64,000 nucleotides of DNA, from the NCBI RefSeq assembly GCF_022763245.1, contig NZ_JALEGV010000034.1:1-64000 (forward strand). Direction: 5' to 3'. Below are positions 7,571-15,505 of this stretch, piece after piece. The DNA comes from Oricola sp. GTDB taxonomy: Bacteria; Pseudomonadota; Alphaproteobacteria; Rhizobiales; Rhizobiaceae. The notes beneath the pieces are model-generated. The model saw nothing but the letters and a program-made list of their open reading frames with translations. It was not told where the DNA came from and ran no database searches. Position 1 is the stretch's first letter. Each line of letters begins with the position of its first letter. Made by a program: the position numbers and the translations under genes.

Positions 7571-7750
7571 CTTCAGCCCCTTTCTTGGCTTATTGACCGG
7601 AGGGGCGGGAGATGGATCAGGAATTGCCCTGCATATCCAATTAGTTGGAATGCATGTCACAATCATTGAAACAGCCCCATCTTCCATGGTTAGGACTGTG
7701 CAGGGCTGCGGCAATTTCCAAGATAGTCGAATGCGCAGACTTGGTGGAAG
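7571..7750. other. Intergenic stretch between the integrase and the small ORF
   Basis: The 180 bp contain no supported gene. A longer reading frame of the small ORF runs back into this segment, but its predicted residues are low-quality and there is no ribosome binding site for it. Confidence 0.3.
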
Positions 7751-8887
7751 CTACTTCCTCCGCACGTTGATGGCGCGGGCATCCAACGTGTTTTTTAGAT
7801 GGACGGCATAATGCTTCTCGATCATCTCGACGCTGGTGCGGCAGTTCTTGGCGATCTGATAGATATCCGCGCCTTCCAGCAGGCGGAGGCAGATGTAGGT
7901 GTGGCGCAACGAGTATGACGAGCGGCGGTTGCCTTCACGGTCGAATTTGAGCTCACAATCGGCCAGAGCCCGATTGAATTGCTTCTTGTGATCTTGGGGG
8001 AAGACGAGATCGGTCAGTTTCGGATTGTTGCGCTTGGCTAGCCGCTCAAACGGGAAAACGGCACCAGTGGTGCTTTTGCAGTAGCCAACCCCGCGCTTTC
8101 CGCGCACTTCAATCAGCAGGATGCGCTCACCGGTTTCCTCATCCTCTTCGAACGTGACATCACGGTATTCCAGCCGGTTGGCCTCATCCGGCCGCAACCC
8201 CGTATTGGCCATAAACAGCACGTAATCGTGCAGTTGCTCGGCGGCGTGTTGCCAGTTCAGGCCTTGCGCCGATTTGGCTCGTTCGCGGGTGTAGGTATAG
8301 AGCTGCTTATATTCTTCTGGCGAAAACCACGCCCGATGCGCGATCTTGCCGGAAGCGCGATAAGGCGCGGAGAAGTCCGGCAGATGACTGATCCAGCCGT
8401 GCCGCAGGGCGGTTTTCATCACCTGCCGGAGCGTGACCGTTTCATGGTGCAGTGTGCTGCGTGACGGCACCTTTTTCTGCGGATCCTCTGTGGTCATCCG
8501 CATGACCCGATAGTCCTGCACCATGCCTGCCGTGATTGTGCTCAAACCCTTCTCACCAAAATAGGGCAGCAGGTGATTGTTCAGACGGGCTTCATGATCC
8601 TTGACGTAGCGCGGATTGCGCTCGCCATTGGTGAGAGCTTCGTACTCAAGCAGGAACCTCTTGGCGGCATCGGCGAAGGTCTTTTCCGGCGTCAGGGTGC
8701 CAATCCGACTTTTGCCGCGCAATTCAAAATACCAGTCCTCGGCGAACTCCTTAGCCTGTGACAGGCTGTCGGTTTTCGTGCTGACGCGCCACTTTTTCCC
8801 CTCCAGCCGTGCCTGCGCCTGCCAGACGGAACTGTTTTCACGCCGATAGATTCGGACCTTGTCGCCGAGGATGTAGTGCGTGCTCAA
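7751..8887 (-). CDS. Tyrosine-type site-specific recombinase/integrase
   Basis: Integrases of this family insert and excise genetic elements at tRNA genes by strand exchange through a catalytic tyrosine. An N-terminal SAM-like core-binding region precedes the catalytic domain. The first Arg is in NTGLRPDEANRL, the Lys in EVRGKRGVGY, the HxxR-type motif in SYSLRHTYICLRL, and the nucleophile is the Tyr of MIEKHYAVHL. All expected residues are present, so it should be active. I choose TTG at 8887 because GGAGGGCG sits 5-6 nt upstream; another TTG at 8899 would extend it by four residues. The gene faces away from the adjacent tRNA-Lys and its start lies about 85 bp from the tRNA 3' end, the classic arrangement of an element integrated into a tRNA gene. 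Confidence 0.92.
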   Translation of the reverse strand: MSTHYILGDKVRIYRRENSSVWQAQARLEGKKWRVSTKTDSLSQAKEFAEDWYFELRGKSRIGTLTPEKTFADAAKRFLLEYEALTNGERNPRYVKDHEARLNNHLLPYFGEKGLSTITAGMVQDYRVMRMTTEDPQKKVPSRSTLHHETVTLRQVMKTALRHGWISHLPDFSAPYRASGKIAHRAWFSPEEYKQLYTYTRERAKSAQGLNWQHAAEQLHDYVLFMANTGLRPDEANRLEYRDVTFEEDEETGERILLIEVRGKRGVGYCKSTTGAVFPFERLAKRNNPKLTDLVFPQDHKKQFNRALADCELKFDREGNRRSSYSLRHTYICLRLLEGADIYQIAKNCRTSVEMIEKHYAVHLKNTLDARAINVRRK

Positions 8888-8972
8888 AACGCCCTCCAAA
8901 CTGTGTCCACAGTGTGTCCGGCAATTTTGGCTATTCTGCGGCGATCCGATCGCCTTAACTCTTTGATTTTGT

Positions 8973-9048
8973 TGGTGAGCGCGCAGGGGTTCGAACCCTG
9001 GACCTACTGATTAAAAGTCAGTTGCTCTACCAGCTGAGCTACGCGCTC
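8973..9048 (-). tRNA. tRNA-Lys (anticodon UUU), putative attachment site
   Basis: The minus strand folds into a cloverleaf. The acceptor stem is GAGCGCG (9048-9042) pairing with CGCGCTC (8983-8977). The D-arm is GCTC..GAGC, the anticodon stem ACTGA/TCAGT holds loop CTTTTAA (anticodon TTT, Lys), and the T-arm is CAGGG-TTCGAAC-CCCTG. Discriminator A (8976) is followed by an encoded CCA (8975-8973). The 3' end faces the integrase gene, so the 3' half is the likely attachment site of the element to its left. The gene is intact, as expected when integration restores the tRNA 3' end. Confidence 0.95.
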
Positions 9049-9079
9049 CCGAAGCGGACGGACCGCTCAAGACGCGACG

Positions 9080-9108
9080 TTCATAGGGATGGCGTCTTGA
9101 AGGGTCAA
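9080..9108 (-). promoter_or_regulatory. Probable sigma-70 promoter of tRNA-Lys
   Basis: On the minus strand TTGACC (9108-9103) is followed after exactly 17 nt by TATGAA (9085-9080). This places the transcription start about 25 nt before the tRNA 5' end at 9048. A 9-bp inverted repeat, TCAAGACGC/GCGTCTTGA (9067-9075, 9092-9100), overlaps the promoter. Confidence 0.6.
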
Positions 9109-9251
9109 CCGCTATTTGAACGCATATTCTGCAAAAACGTGGCATTTCGACGCCGCGCGAATTGGTGATTTCACCGTGAAGCGCGCATGTCCTATGACAC
9201 GGGCGAACCGGCGGCGACGCCGACTGCGACACCGAACCGACCGGAACCCCG

Positions 9252-10019
9252 ATGGCCGTCGACATTTCCTATCTGAGCGCGCTCGGCGCGGGCGCGATCT
9301 CCTTTCTTTCTCCCTGCGTCCTGCCGCTCGTTCCGCCTTACCTCTGCTACATGGCAGGCGTTTCGATCGACCAGTTTCGCGGCGAACTGAATTCCACCGG
9401 TCAGGGAACGGGCCAGGCTGCGCAGCCCGCCGTTCGGCTGCCGCTGATTCTGGCATCGCTGGCTTTCGTGGCGGGCTTTTCCACGGTCTTCGTCGCGCTG
9501 GGCGCAGGCGCCTCGACGATCGGCGGCGTGTTGCGCGCCTATCAGGACTGGCTGGCCGCCGCCGCGGGCATCGTCATCATCGCCATGGGACTGAATTTCC
9601 TCGGCATCTTGCGCATCGGCCTTCTGTCGCGCGAGGCCCGTTTCCAGACCAGCGGCGCACCCGCCAATCCCTTGGCCGCCTATCTGATGGGGCTGGCTTT
9701 CGCCTTCGGCTGGACCCCCTGCATCGGGCCGGTGCTCGGACCGATCCTGACGCTGGCCGGGGCGCGTGACAGCGTAGGCGAGGGCGCTGTCCTTCTCGCC
9801 GTCTATTCGGCGGGGCTCGGCATCCCGTTCCTGCTGGCGGCGGTTTTCTCGGGCGCCTTCATGCGGTTCATGCAGAGTTTCCGGCGTCACCTGGGAACCG
9901 TCGAGAAGGTCATCGGCGGCTTGCTGGTGATTGCCGGCGTCCTGTTCCTGACCGGCGGCATGCAGTCGATGTCGTTCTGGCTGCTGGAGCATTTCCCCGT
10001 TCTGGGAACGTTGGGCTAG
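9252..10019 (+). CDS. ccdA: CcdA-type cytochrome c biogenesis / thiol-disulfide transport protein
   Basis: CcdA is an inner-membrane protein that carries reducing power from cytoplasmic thioredoxin to periplasmic disulfide-reducing proteins needed for haem attachment to c-type cytochromes. The 255-residue product has about six transmembrane helices. It carries the paired conserved cysteines, one in FLSPCVLPLVPPYLC (helix 1) and one in FGWTPCIGPVLGPIL (helix 4), matching the family length and layout. The ATG at 9252 follows a weak purine stretch (GGAAC). It is the first core gene to the right of the tRNA-Lys gene. Its TAG shares the CTAG tetranucleotide with the stop of the convergent permease gene. 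Confidence 0.92.
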   Translation: MAVDISYLSALGAGAISFLSPCVLPLVPPYLCYMAGVSIDQFRGELNSTGQGTGQAAQPAVRLPLILASLAFVAGFSTVFVALGAGASTIGGVLRAYQDWLAAAAGIVIIAMGLNFLGILRIGLLSREARFQTSGAPANPLAAYLMGLAFAFGWTPCIGPVLGPILTLAGARDSVGEGAVLLAVYSAGLGIPFLLAAVFSGAFMRFMQSFRRHLGTVEKVIGGLLVIAGVLFLTGGMQSMSFWLLEHFPVLGTLG

Positions 10020-10945
10020 CGAGACCCGGCAGCCCGCCGTCGAAGAGCGCCGGCGGGAAACGTCGCCAGGATGACGCCTGCCATGACGAGCGCGATGCCG
10101 CCGGCATGGAACAGCCGGAACTCCTCACCCAGGAACACCATCGCCAGCATCACGCCATAGGGCGGCAGCAGATACATGAAAACGCCTGCCAGCGACGCGC
10201 CCAGCGCGCGAATCCCGTACTGGAAGGTCGAGAAGGCCAGCAGAGAAGAGATGAAGACGATGCCGGCAATCGCCGCCCAGCTCTGCGGCTGTGTCGGCAG
10301 CGCATCGCCTTGCGACAGTTCCCAGAGCGCGACCGGCAGGTTCGCAAGCGCGCCGAAGATCGCCACCAGCCCGAAGAGCGGCAGGTTGGCTGTCTGCCGC
10401 AGCGATTCGGAACGGTAGAGGATCGAATAGCCGGCCCAGCTCGCCGCGGCGACGAAGATGAGAATGTCGCCGAGGTTGAAGGAGAGCGACAGCGCGGTCT
10501 CGATCGATCCGCGCAACACGATCACCGCCACGCCGATGAAGGCGATCGCCATGCCCAGCACCTCGCGCAGATGGCTGCGCCGCCCGGCGAAGAGGCCTTC
10601 GAGCAGGAGGATCAGCACGGGCGACGTCGTGTAGATCAGCGTGCCGTTGGTGGCCGTGGTGTATTTGAGCCCCAGATAGACGCCGCCGCCGCAGATCCCC
10701 ATGCCGAGAATGCCGAGCAGGGCCAGACGCTTCCACTGGTCGCGCACAAGCGGTCCTAGCGTTGCGCGATGGAGGTACAGCACCGGCGCCAGGAGCAGGG
10801 CCACCGACGCCCAGCGGATCGTGGCCAAAAGGAAAGGCGTGATTTCGCCGGTCACATACCGCCCGAACACCAGGTTCGTGGAAAAGAACAGCGGCGAGGC
10901 GATCATGACGAGATAGGGAAACAGTGGGGAGCGGCCGGTCGACAT
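10016..10945 (-). CDS. EamA-family (DMT) permease
   Basis: The protein is a ten-helix drug/metabolite transporter superfamily member with two EamA repeats of five helices each. The first repeat runs from SPLFPYLVMIASPLFF to about residue 135; the second covers roughly 145-285. Substrates of this family range from amino acids to metabolites and cannot be told from sequence. I start at the ATG at 10945 because the codons before it look untranslated. A TTG at 10981 would add 12 residues, and neither has a good ribosome binding site. The basic tail (ALRRRAAGSR) fits a cytoplasmic C-terminus. It is convergent with ccdA, overlapping it by 3 bp. Confidence 0.85.
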   Translation of the reverse strand: MSTGRSPLFPYLVMIASPLFFSTNLVFGRYVTGEITPFLLATIRWASVALLLAPVLYLHRATLGPLVRDQWKRLALLGILGMGICGGGVYLGLKYTTATNGTLIYTTSPVLILLLEGLFAGRRSHLREVLGMAIAFIGVAVIVLRGSIETALSLSFNLGDILIFVAAASWAGYSILYRSESLRQTANLPLFGLVAIFGALANLPVALWELSQGDALPTQPQSWAAIAGIVFISSLLAFSTFQYGIRALGASLAGVFMYLLPPYGVMLAMVFLGEEFRLFHAGGIALVMAGVILATFPAGALRRRAAGSR

Positions 10946-11070
10946 GTCTCGGCCAATAGGCGCTCCGATGGTCCGCGGCAAGCCGGCAGGAAGACGCCCG
11001 CTATGGAATTGATGCGGGAATCCCGCTATGCGCGTGCTGCCGTAACCGATGAGCGATCCGGAGACCTCCC

Positions 11071-12426
11071 ATGGCGCGTAGCTGCCTCACCATCATCCTG
11101 GCTGCCGGTCAGGGCACGCGGATGAAATCCGCGCTGCCGAAAGTGCTTCATCCGGTTGCCGGCCTGCCGATGGCTGCCCACGTCGCGGACGCCGCGGCTG
11201 CCGCCGGGTCCGAAGCGGTCGCGGTGGTAGTCGGTCATGGTGGAGACCAAGTGCGCTCGGTGCTGGAGGGCGTGCTGCGGGACGCGAGCTTTCACGAGCA
11301 GACGGAGCAACTCGGCACCGCCCATGCCGTTCTCGCGGCGCGCGAGGCGCTGGAAAAGGGCTATGACGACGTGCTCGTGATGTTCGGCGACACGCCGCTC
11401 GTGCGTCCGGAGGTCATGCAGCAGGCGCGTGACAGGCTGGCGGCGGGTGCATCGGTCGTCGTCGTGGGGTTCCGGCCCGATGATCCGACCGGCTACGGCC
11501 GATTGGTCGAACAGGACGGCGCACTGGTCGCGATCCGTGAGCATCGTGATGCGTCGGATGAGGAAAAGGCCATAAGCTTCTGCAATGGCGGTATCATGGC
11601 GTTTTCGGGTATCGAAATCCTGCCGATCCTCGACGCCGTCAAGAACGACAACGCCAAGGGCGAATACTACATGACCGACGCCGTCGAGATCGCGCGCGGG
11701 CGCGGCGGGCAGGTCGTCGCGATCGAGGCTCCCGTCGAGGATGTCGTCGGCGTGAACACGCGCATCGACCTCGCCGCGGTGGAGGCGCTGTGGCAGGCGC
11801 GCGCCCGCGAGCGGTTCCTCTCGCAGGGCGTGACCATGACCGCGCCCGACACGGTGTTCTTCCATCACGACACGGCGATCGACCCGGATGTGACGATCGA
11901 GCCGAATGTCGTGTTCGGCCCCGGCGTGACGGTGCGCACCGGCGCGCGCATCCGTTCGTTTTCGCATCTCGAAGGCGCGATCGTGGGCGAGGGCGCGGAA
12001 GTCGGACCCTTTGCCCGCCTGAGGCCGGGTGCGCATCTGGCGCACAAGGCCAAGGTCGGAAATTTCTGCGAGGTCAAGAAAGCCGAGATCGGCGAGGGCG
12101 CGAAGGTCAATCACCTGACCTATGTCGGGGACGCGACGATCGGCGCCCACGCCAATATCGGCGCTGGCACGATCACGTGCAATTATGACGGCTTCAACAA
12201 GCACCTGACCGAGATCGGCGCCAACGCCTTCATCGGTTCCAACTCCGCGCTCGTTGCCCCGGTCCGGATCGGCGACAGTGCCTATGTCGCTTCGGGCAGC
12301 GTCGTGACGGTTGACGTTCCCGACGATGCCGTGGCCTTCGGCCGGGCGCGCCAGGAGAACAAGCCCGACATGGCGTCGAAATTGCGCGCCCGCTTCAAGG
12401 CCGAGAAGGACGCGAAGAAGGGCTAG
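11071..12426 (+). CDS. glmU: Bifunctional GlmU: GlcNAc-1-P uridyltransferase / GlcN-1-P acetyltransferase
   Basis: GlmU makes UDP-N-acetylglucosamine, the precursor of peptidoglycan and lipid A, by acetylating glucosamine-1-phosphate and then transferring UMP. The N-terminal Rossmann-like domain begins with [19 protein letters not shown] (uridyltransferase signature, about residues 10-28) and has the GDTPL metal site. The C-terminal half is a left-handed beta-helix of hexapeptide repeats (for example [15 protein letters not shown]) with the acetyltransferase region [15 protein letters not shown] and [13 protein letters not shown]. At 451 residues the length is normal. A ribosome binding site is present (GGAGACCTCCC). 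It is an essential core gene. Confidence 0.97.
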   Translation: MARSCLTIILAAGQGTRMKSALPKVLHPVAGLPMAAHVADAAAAAGSEAVAVVVGHGGDQVRSVLEGVLRDASFHEQTEQLGTAHAVLAAREALEKGYDDVLVMFGDTPLVRPEVMQQARDRLAAGASVVVVGFRPDDPTGYGRLVEQDGALVAIREHRDASDEEKAISFCNGGIMAFSGIEILPILDAVKNDNAKGEYYMTDAVEIARGRGGQVVAIEAPVEDVVGVNTRIDLAAVEALWQARARERFLSQGVTMTAPDTVFFHHDTAIDPDVTIEPNVVFGPGVTVRTGARIRSFSHLEGAIVGEGAEVGPFARLRPGAHLAHKAKVGNFCEVKKAEIGEGAKVNHLTYVGDATIGAHANIGAGTITCNYDGFNKHLTEIGANAFIGSNSALVAPVRIGDSAYVASGSVVTVDVPDDAVAFGRARQENKPDMASKLRARFKAEKDAKKG

Positions 12427-12450
12427 GATCAGGCCTGCGGCCTCGCGGCC

Positions 12451-12858
12451 TCACATGGCCGCGTCGTTGATCTCGATCGTGTGATTGTCGGGATCCAGGA
12501 GAAAGAGCTGGCGGAAGCCCGTCGGCGAACTCCGCATGATCAGCACCCGCTTCGGATCCCCCGCTGCGCGGTCCTCGCGATACCCGACACGCTCAAGCGC
12601 CGCGACCGCATCGTCGAAGGATGAAGTGCGAAGCGCGAAATGCACGTCCCCCGGATCGAGGTTGGCGGAAGGCCGGAACGTGCCCGACTGGTTTTCGATC
12701 AGGTGGAGCTGGCGGCCGCCGCAGGCGTACCACATGCCCCGAAACGGAAAATCCGGCCTCTGCAATCGCGGCAGTTCGAGCACGGTGTCGTAGAACCGGA
12801 CCGAAGCGTCTAGATCGCGGGTCGGAACAGAGATGTGGTGCAATTCGAAGTCAGGCAT
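12451..12858 (-). CDS. VOC-family (glyoxalase-like) protein
   Basis: The 135-residue protein is a vicinal-oxygen-chelate fold protein with two beta-alpha-beta-beta-beta modules. It opens ELHHISVPTRDLDASVRFYD, the usual family start with an HHI metal-ligand strand, has HLIEN in the middle and ends in FLLDPDNHTIEIND, where Glu is the likely last metal ligand. Members include glyoxalase I, dioxygenases, epimerases and antibiotic-resistance proteins; this one has no feature that fixes its substrate. It is convergent with glmU (24 bp) and stands alone. Confidence 0.88.
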   Translation of the reverse strand: MPDFELHHISVPTRDLDASVRFYDTVLELPRLQRPDFPFRGMWYACGGRQLHLIENQSGTFRPSANLDPGDVHFALRTSSFDDAVAALERVGYREDRAAGDPKRVLIMRSSPTGFRQLFLLDPDNHTIEINDAAM

Positions 12859-13004
12859 TCAATCCTCCCTAGACGCCCCCTCAAGCGTCTTGGTGATAGC
12901 AGAAATCGCTCCACCCGTCCGTCCACCTCCCAATCCTCTCGCCGCAATGCTAAGCCGATCGGAACGGTGCAGACCTTGCGCAGGCCGGCGTCGCGATCTT
13001 GCAG

Positions 13005-15113
13005 TCAACCCGCTCTCAGCAGACGGATCGCCTCGTCGCGCTCGAACAGATAGAGCAACAGCCGCAGCGCCTCGCCGCGCATTGACTGCAGATCCGGATC
13101 GGTTTCGATCACCAGCCGTGCGTCGTCACGCGCGATCTCCAGCAGGTCGGCATGGTCGGCGAGCGACGCCAGCCGATAGTTCGCCGTGCCCGATTGCCGC
13201 GTTCCGAGGATTTCCCCTTCACCGCGCAGCCGCAGATCCTCTTCGGCAATCCGAAAGCCGTCTTCGGTCTCGCGCATGATCGCCAGCCGCGCATGCGCGA
13301 CCTCGCCGAGCGGCTCCTTGTAGAGGAGCAGACAGGTGGAGTGGCCGCTGCCCCGGCCGACTCGACCGCGCAACTGGTGCAACTGCGCCAGGCCGAAGCG
13401 CTCGGCATGTTCGATCACCATGATCGTCGCGTCGGGCACGTCGACGCCGACCTCGATCACGGTCGTCGCGACCAGCAGTCGGGTTTCGCCGTCCTTGAAG
13501 GCGCGCATGACGGCGTCCTTCTCCTCGCCCTTCATCCGACCGTGAACGAGCCCGATCGGTGCGGGGATCACCTGCTTCAGATCGTTGAACCGGTCTTCGG
13601 CGGCGGTCAGATTGACCTCCTCGCTCTCCTCGACCAGCGGGCAGATCCAGTAGACCTTCTGACCAGCGGCGATGGCGTTGCGAACCCGCTCGACGACTTC
13701 GTCCAGCCGGCCGAGCGGCACGGTCACGGTCTTCACCGGCTGGCGACCGGGCGGTTTTGAGTCGAGCTTGGAGACATCCATGTCGCCATAGGCGGTCAGC
13801 ACCAGCGTGCGCGGGATGGGCGTCGCGGTCATCACCAGCATGTCCGAATGCTGCCCCTTGGCGGAGAGAAGCAGCCTCTGGTGCACGCCGAAGCGGTGCT
13901 GCTCGTCGACCACGGCAAGGCCGAGATCGCGAAACTGCACGCTGTCCTGGAACAGCGCGTGCGTGCCGACGAGGATGTCGATCGCGCCGGATTGCAGGTC
14001 GTTCAGCAGCTCGTCGCGGATTTTGCCCTTCTCGCGCCCGGTCAGGATTTCGATGCGCAGGCCGGCGGCTTCGGCCAGCGGGCGGATGGAGGCGAAATGC
14101 TGGCGGGCGAGGATTTCCGTCGGCGCCATCATCGCAGCCTGCGCGCCGGCCTCGATCACATTGGCCATGGCGAGCAGCGCGACGATGGTCTTGCCCGAGC
14201 CGACATCGCCCTGCAGCAGCCGCAGCATGCGCTCCGGTTTCTCCTGATCGATGCGGATCTCGCCGAGCGAGCGCTCCTGTGCCTCGGTGAGCGTGTATGT
14301 GAAGGCCGCGCGGATGCGCTCCGCATGTGTGCCGGTTCCCTTGAAGACCCGGCCGGCGCTCTTCTTCATCTTCCGGCGCACAAGCCCGAGCGCCAATTGC
14401 CCGGCCAGCAGCTCGTCATAGGCGAGCCGCCGCCGAGCCGGGTTCTGGAGATCGACGTCTGCGGCGTCGCGCGGCGCGTGCAGGCGTTCGAGACTGTCGT
14501 GAAACGAGGCGAAGCCCTCGCGGGTGGCGACATGCGGGTCTATCCACTCCGGCAGGTCCGGGACGCGTTCCAGCGCCGCCATCACGGCCTTGCGCAGCAC
14601 TTTGCCCGACACACCCGCCGTCAGGGGATAGACAGGCTCGACCATGGGCAGGTCGGCCGCATTCTCCTCGGTGACGATATGGTCGGGATGGACCATGTTC
14701 GGCCGGCCGTTGAACCACTCGACCCGCCCCGACACCAGCACCGTCTCGCCCACCGGCAGTGCCTTCTCCAGCCATGCGGCCTTGGCATGGAAGAAGACGA
14801 GGGCGATCTCGCCGGTCTCGTCATGCGCGAACACGCGGTAGGGCACGTTCGACCGTCCCCGCGGCGAGGCCTGATGCCGGTCGACTCGCACCTTGAGCGT
14901 GACGATCGCGCCTTCCTGTGCGAGGGCGATGCCGGGCTGTTGCCGCCTGTCGATGATCGAATGGGGCAGGTGAAAGGCGAGCGCGAGCACGCGCGGCTCG
15001 TCCATGGCGTCGGGAACCGGCAGCAGGTTGCATGTCAGCTTCGCAAGGCGCGGACCGATGCCGTCAAGAACGCTGACGGGTGCAAACAGGGGATCGAGGA
15101 CGACAGGACGCAT
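13005..15113 (-). CDS. recG: ATP-dependent DNA helicase RecG
   Basis: RecG is a double-strand DNA translocase that remodels stalled replication forks and recombination intermediates. The N-terminal wedge/OB region (about residues 60-150) contains VTLKVRVDRH and ETVLVSGRVEWFNGRPNMVHP. The helicase core has Walker A GDVGSGKT (302-309), the DEQH box (VVDEQHRFGVHQR), motif III TATPIPRT, and a C-terminal LRGRVGRGSG motif. I start at ATG 15113 (MRPVVLDPLF), giving 702 residues, the normal length; an upstream in-frame extension to 15203 looks non-coding. It is divergent from sdhE-mfd, as in many relatives. Confidence 0.96.
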   Translation of the reverse strand: MRPVVLDPLFAPVSVLDGIGPRLAKLTCNLLPVPDAMDEPRVLALAFHLPHSIIDRRQQPGIALAQEGAIVTLKVRVDRHQASPRGRSNVPYRVFAHDETGEIALVFFHAKAAWLEKALPVGETVLVSGRVEWFNGRPNMVHPDHIVTEENAADLPMVEPVYPLTAGVSGKVLRKAVMAALERVPDLPEWIDPHVATREGFASFHDSLERLHAPRDAADVDLQNPARRRLAYDELLAGQLALGLVRRKMKKSAGRVFKGTGTHAERIRAAFTYTLTEAQERSLGEIRIDQEKPERMLRLLQGDVGSGKTIVALLAMANVIEAGAQAAMMAPTEILARQHFASIRPLAEAAGLRIEILTGREKGKIRDELLNDLQSGAIDILVGTHALFQDSVQFRDLGLAVVDEQHRFGVHQRLLLSAKGQHSDMLVMTATPIPRTLVLTAYGDMDVSKLDSKPPGRQPVKTVTVPLGRLDEVVERVRNAIAAGQKVYWICPLVEESEEVNLTAAEDRFNDLKQVIPAPIGLVHGRMKGEEKDAVMRAFKDGETRLLVATTVIEVGVDVPDATIMVIEHAERFGLAQLHQLRGRVGRGSGHSTCLLLYKEPLGEVAHARLAIMRETEDGFRIAEEDLRLRGEGEILGTRQSGTANYRLASLADHADLLEIARDDARLVIETDPDLQSMRGEALRLLLYLFERDEAIRLLRAG

Positions 15114-15214
15114 GGCCGCATCTTTCATGGCAGCATCGGCCCGATCAAGGCTGACAAGACGCTGCGCCGGGTTTATACCGCCCCGCATTCTCCTGACCCG
15201 CAAAGACAGTCGCC

Positions 15215-15505
15215 ATGAACCTGCCCGAACAGGACACCCCGATCGATCTCGAATCCCGCCGCCGCCGCGCCCGCTTCCGTGCCTGGCACCGCGGCATGAA
15301 GGAGATGGACCTGCTGCTTGGCAAATATGCCGACACGCATGTCGAGGCGATGACGCCTGACCACCTCGACGCCTTCGAATCGCTGCTCGAAGTGCTCGAC
15401 CGCGATCTGTTCAAGTGGTTCACCGGCGAGGGGCCGGTGCCCGCCGAGCGTGACACGCCGCTCTTCCGAGCGATCTGCGCATTCCACGGGATCGAACTCC
15501 CATGA
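15215..15505 (+). CDS. sdhE: FAD assembly factor SdhE (succinate dehydrogenase assembly factor 2)
   Basis: SdhE helps covalent attachment of FAD to the succinate dehydrogenase flavoprotein subunit. The 96-residue product shows the family signature AWHRGMKEMDLLLG around residues 27-40 (the conserved RGxxE motif is RGMKE) and a C-terminal FKWFTGEGPVP segment. Size and fold agree with the family. Its TGA overlaps the mfd start (ATGA), so the two are co-translated, a conserved pairing in Hyphomicrobiales. The start lies about 100 bp from that of recG, and the shared intergenic region should hold both promoters. Confidence 0.93.
   Translation: MNLPEQDTPIDLESRRRRARFRAWHRGMKEMDLLLGKYADTHVEAMTPDHLDAFESLLEVLDRDLFKWFTGEGPVPAERDTPLFRAICAFHGIELP

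Noticed and set aside
1-8900. Second attachment site (copy of the tRNA-Lys 3' end)
   Set aside because: No match to TGGTGAGCGCGCAGGGGTTC was seen left of the integrase.
9097-9108. TTGAAGGGTCAA, resembling an FNR box
   Set aside because: The spacer is 4 nt, not 6, and the sequence overlaps the -35 element of the tRNA-Lys promoter.
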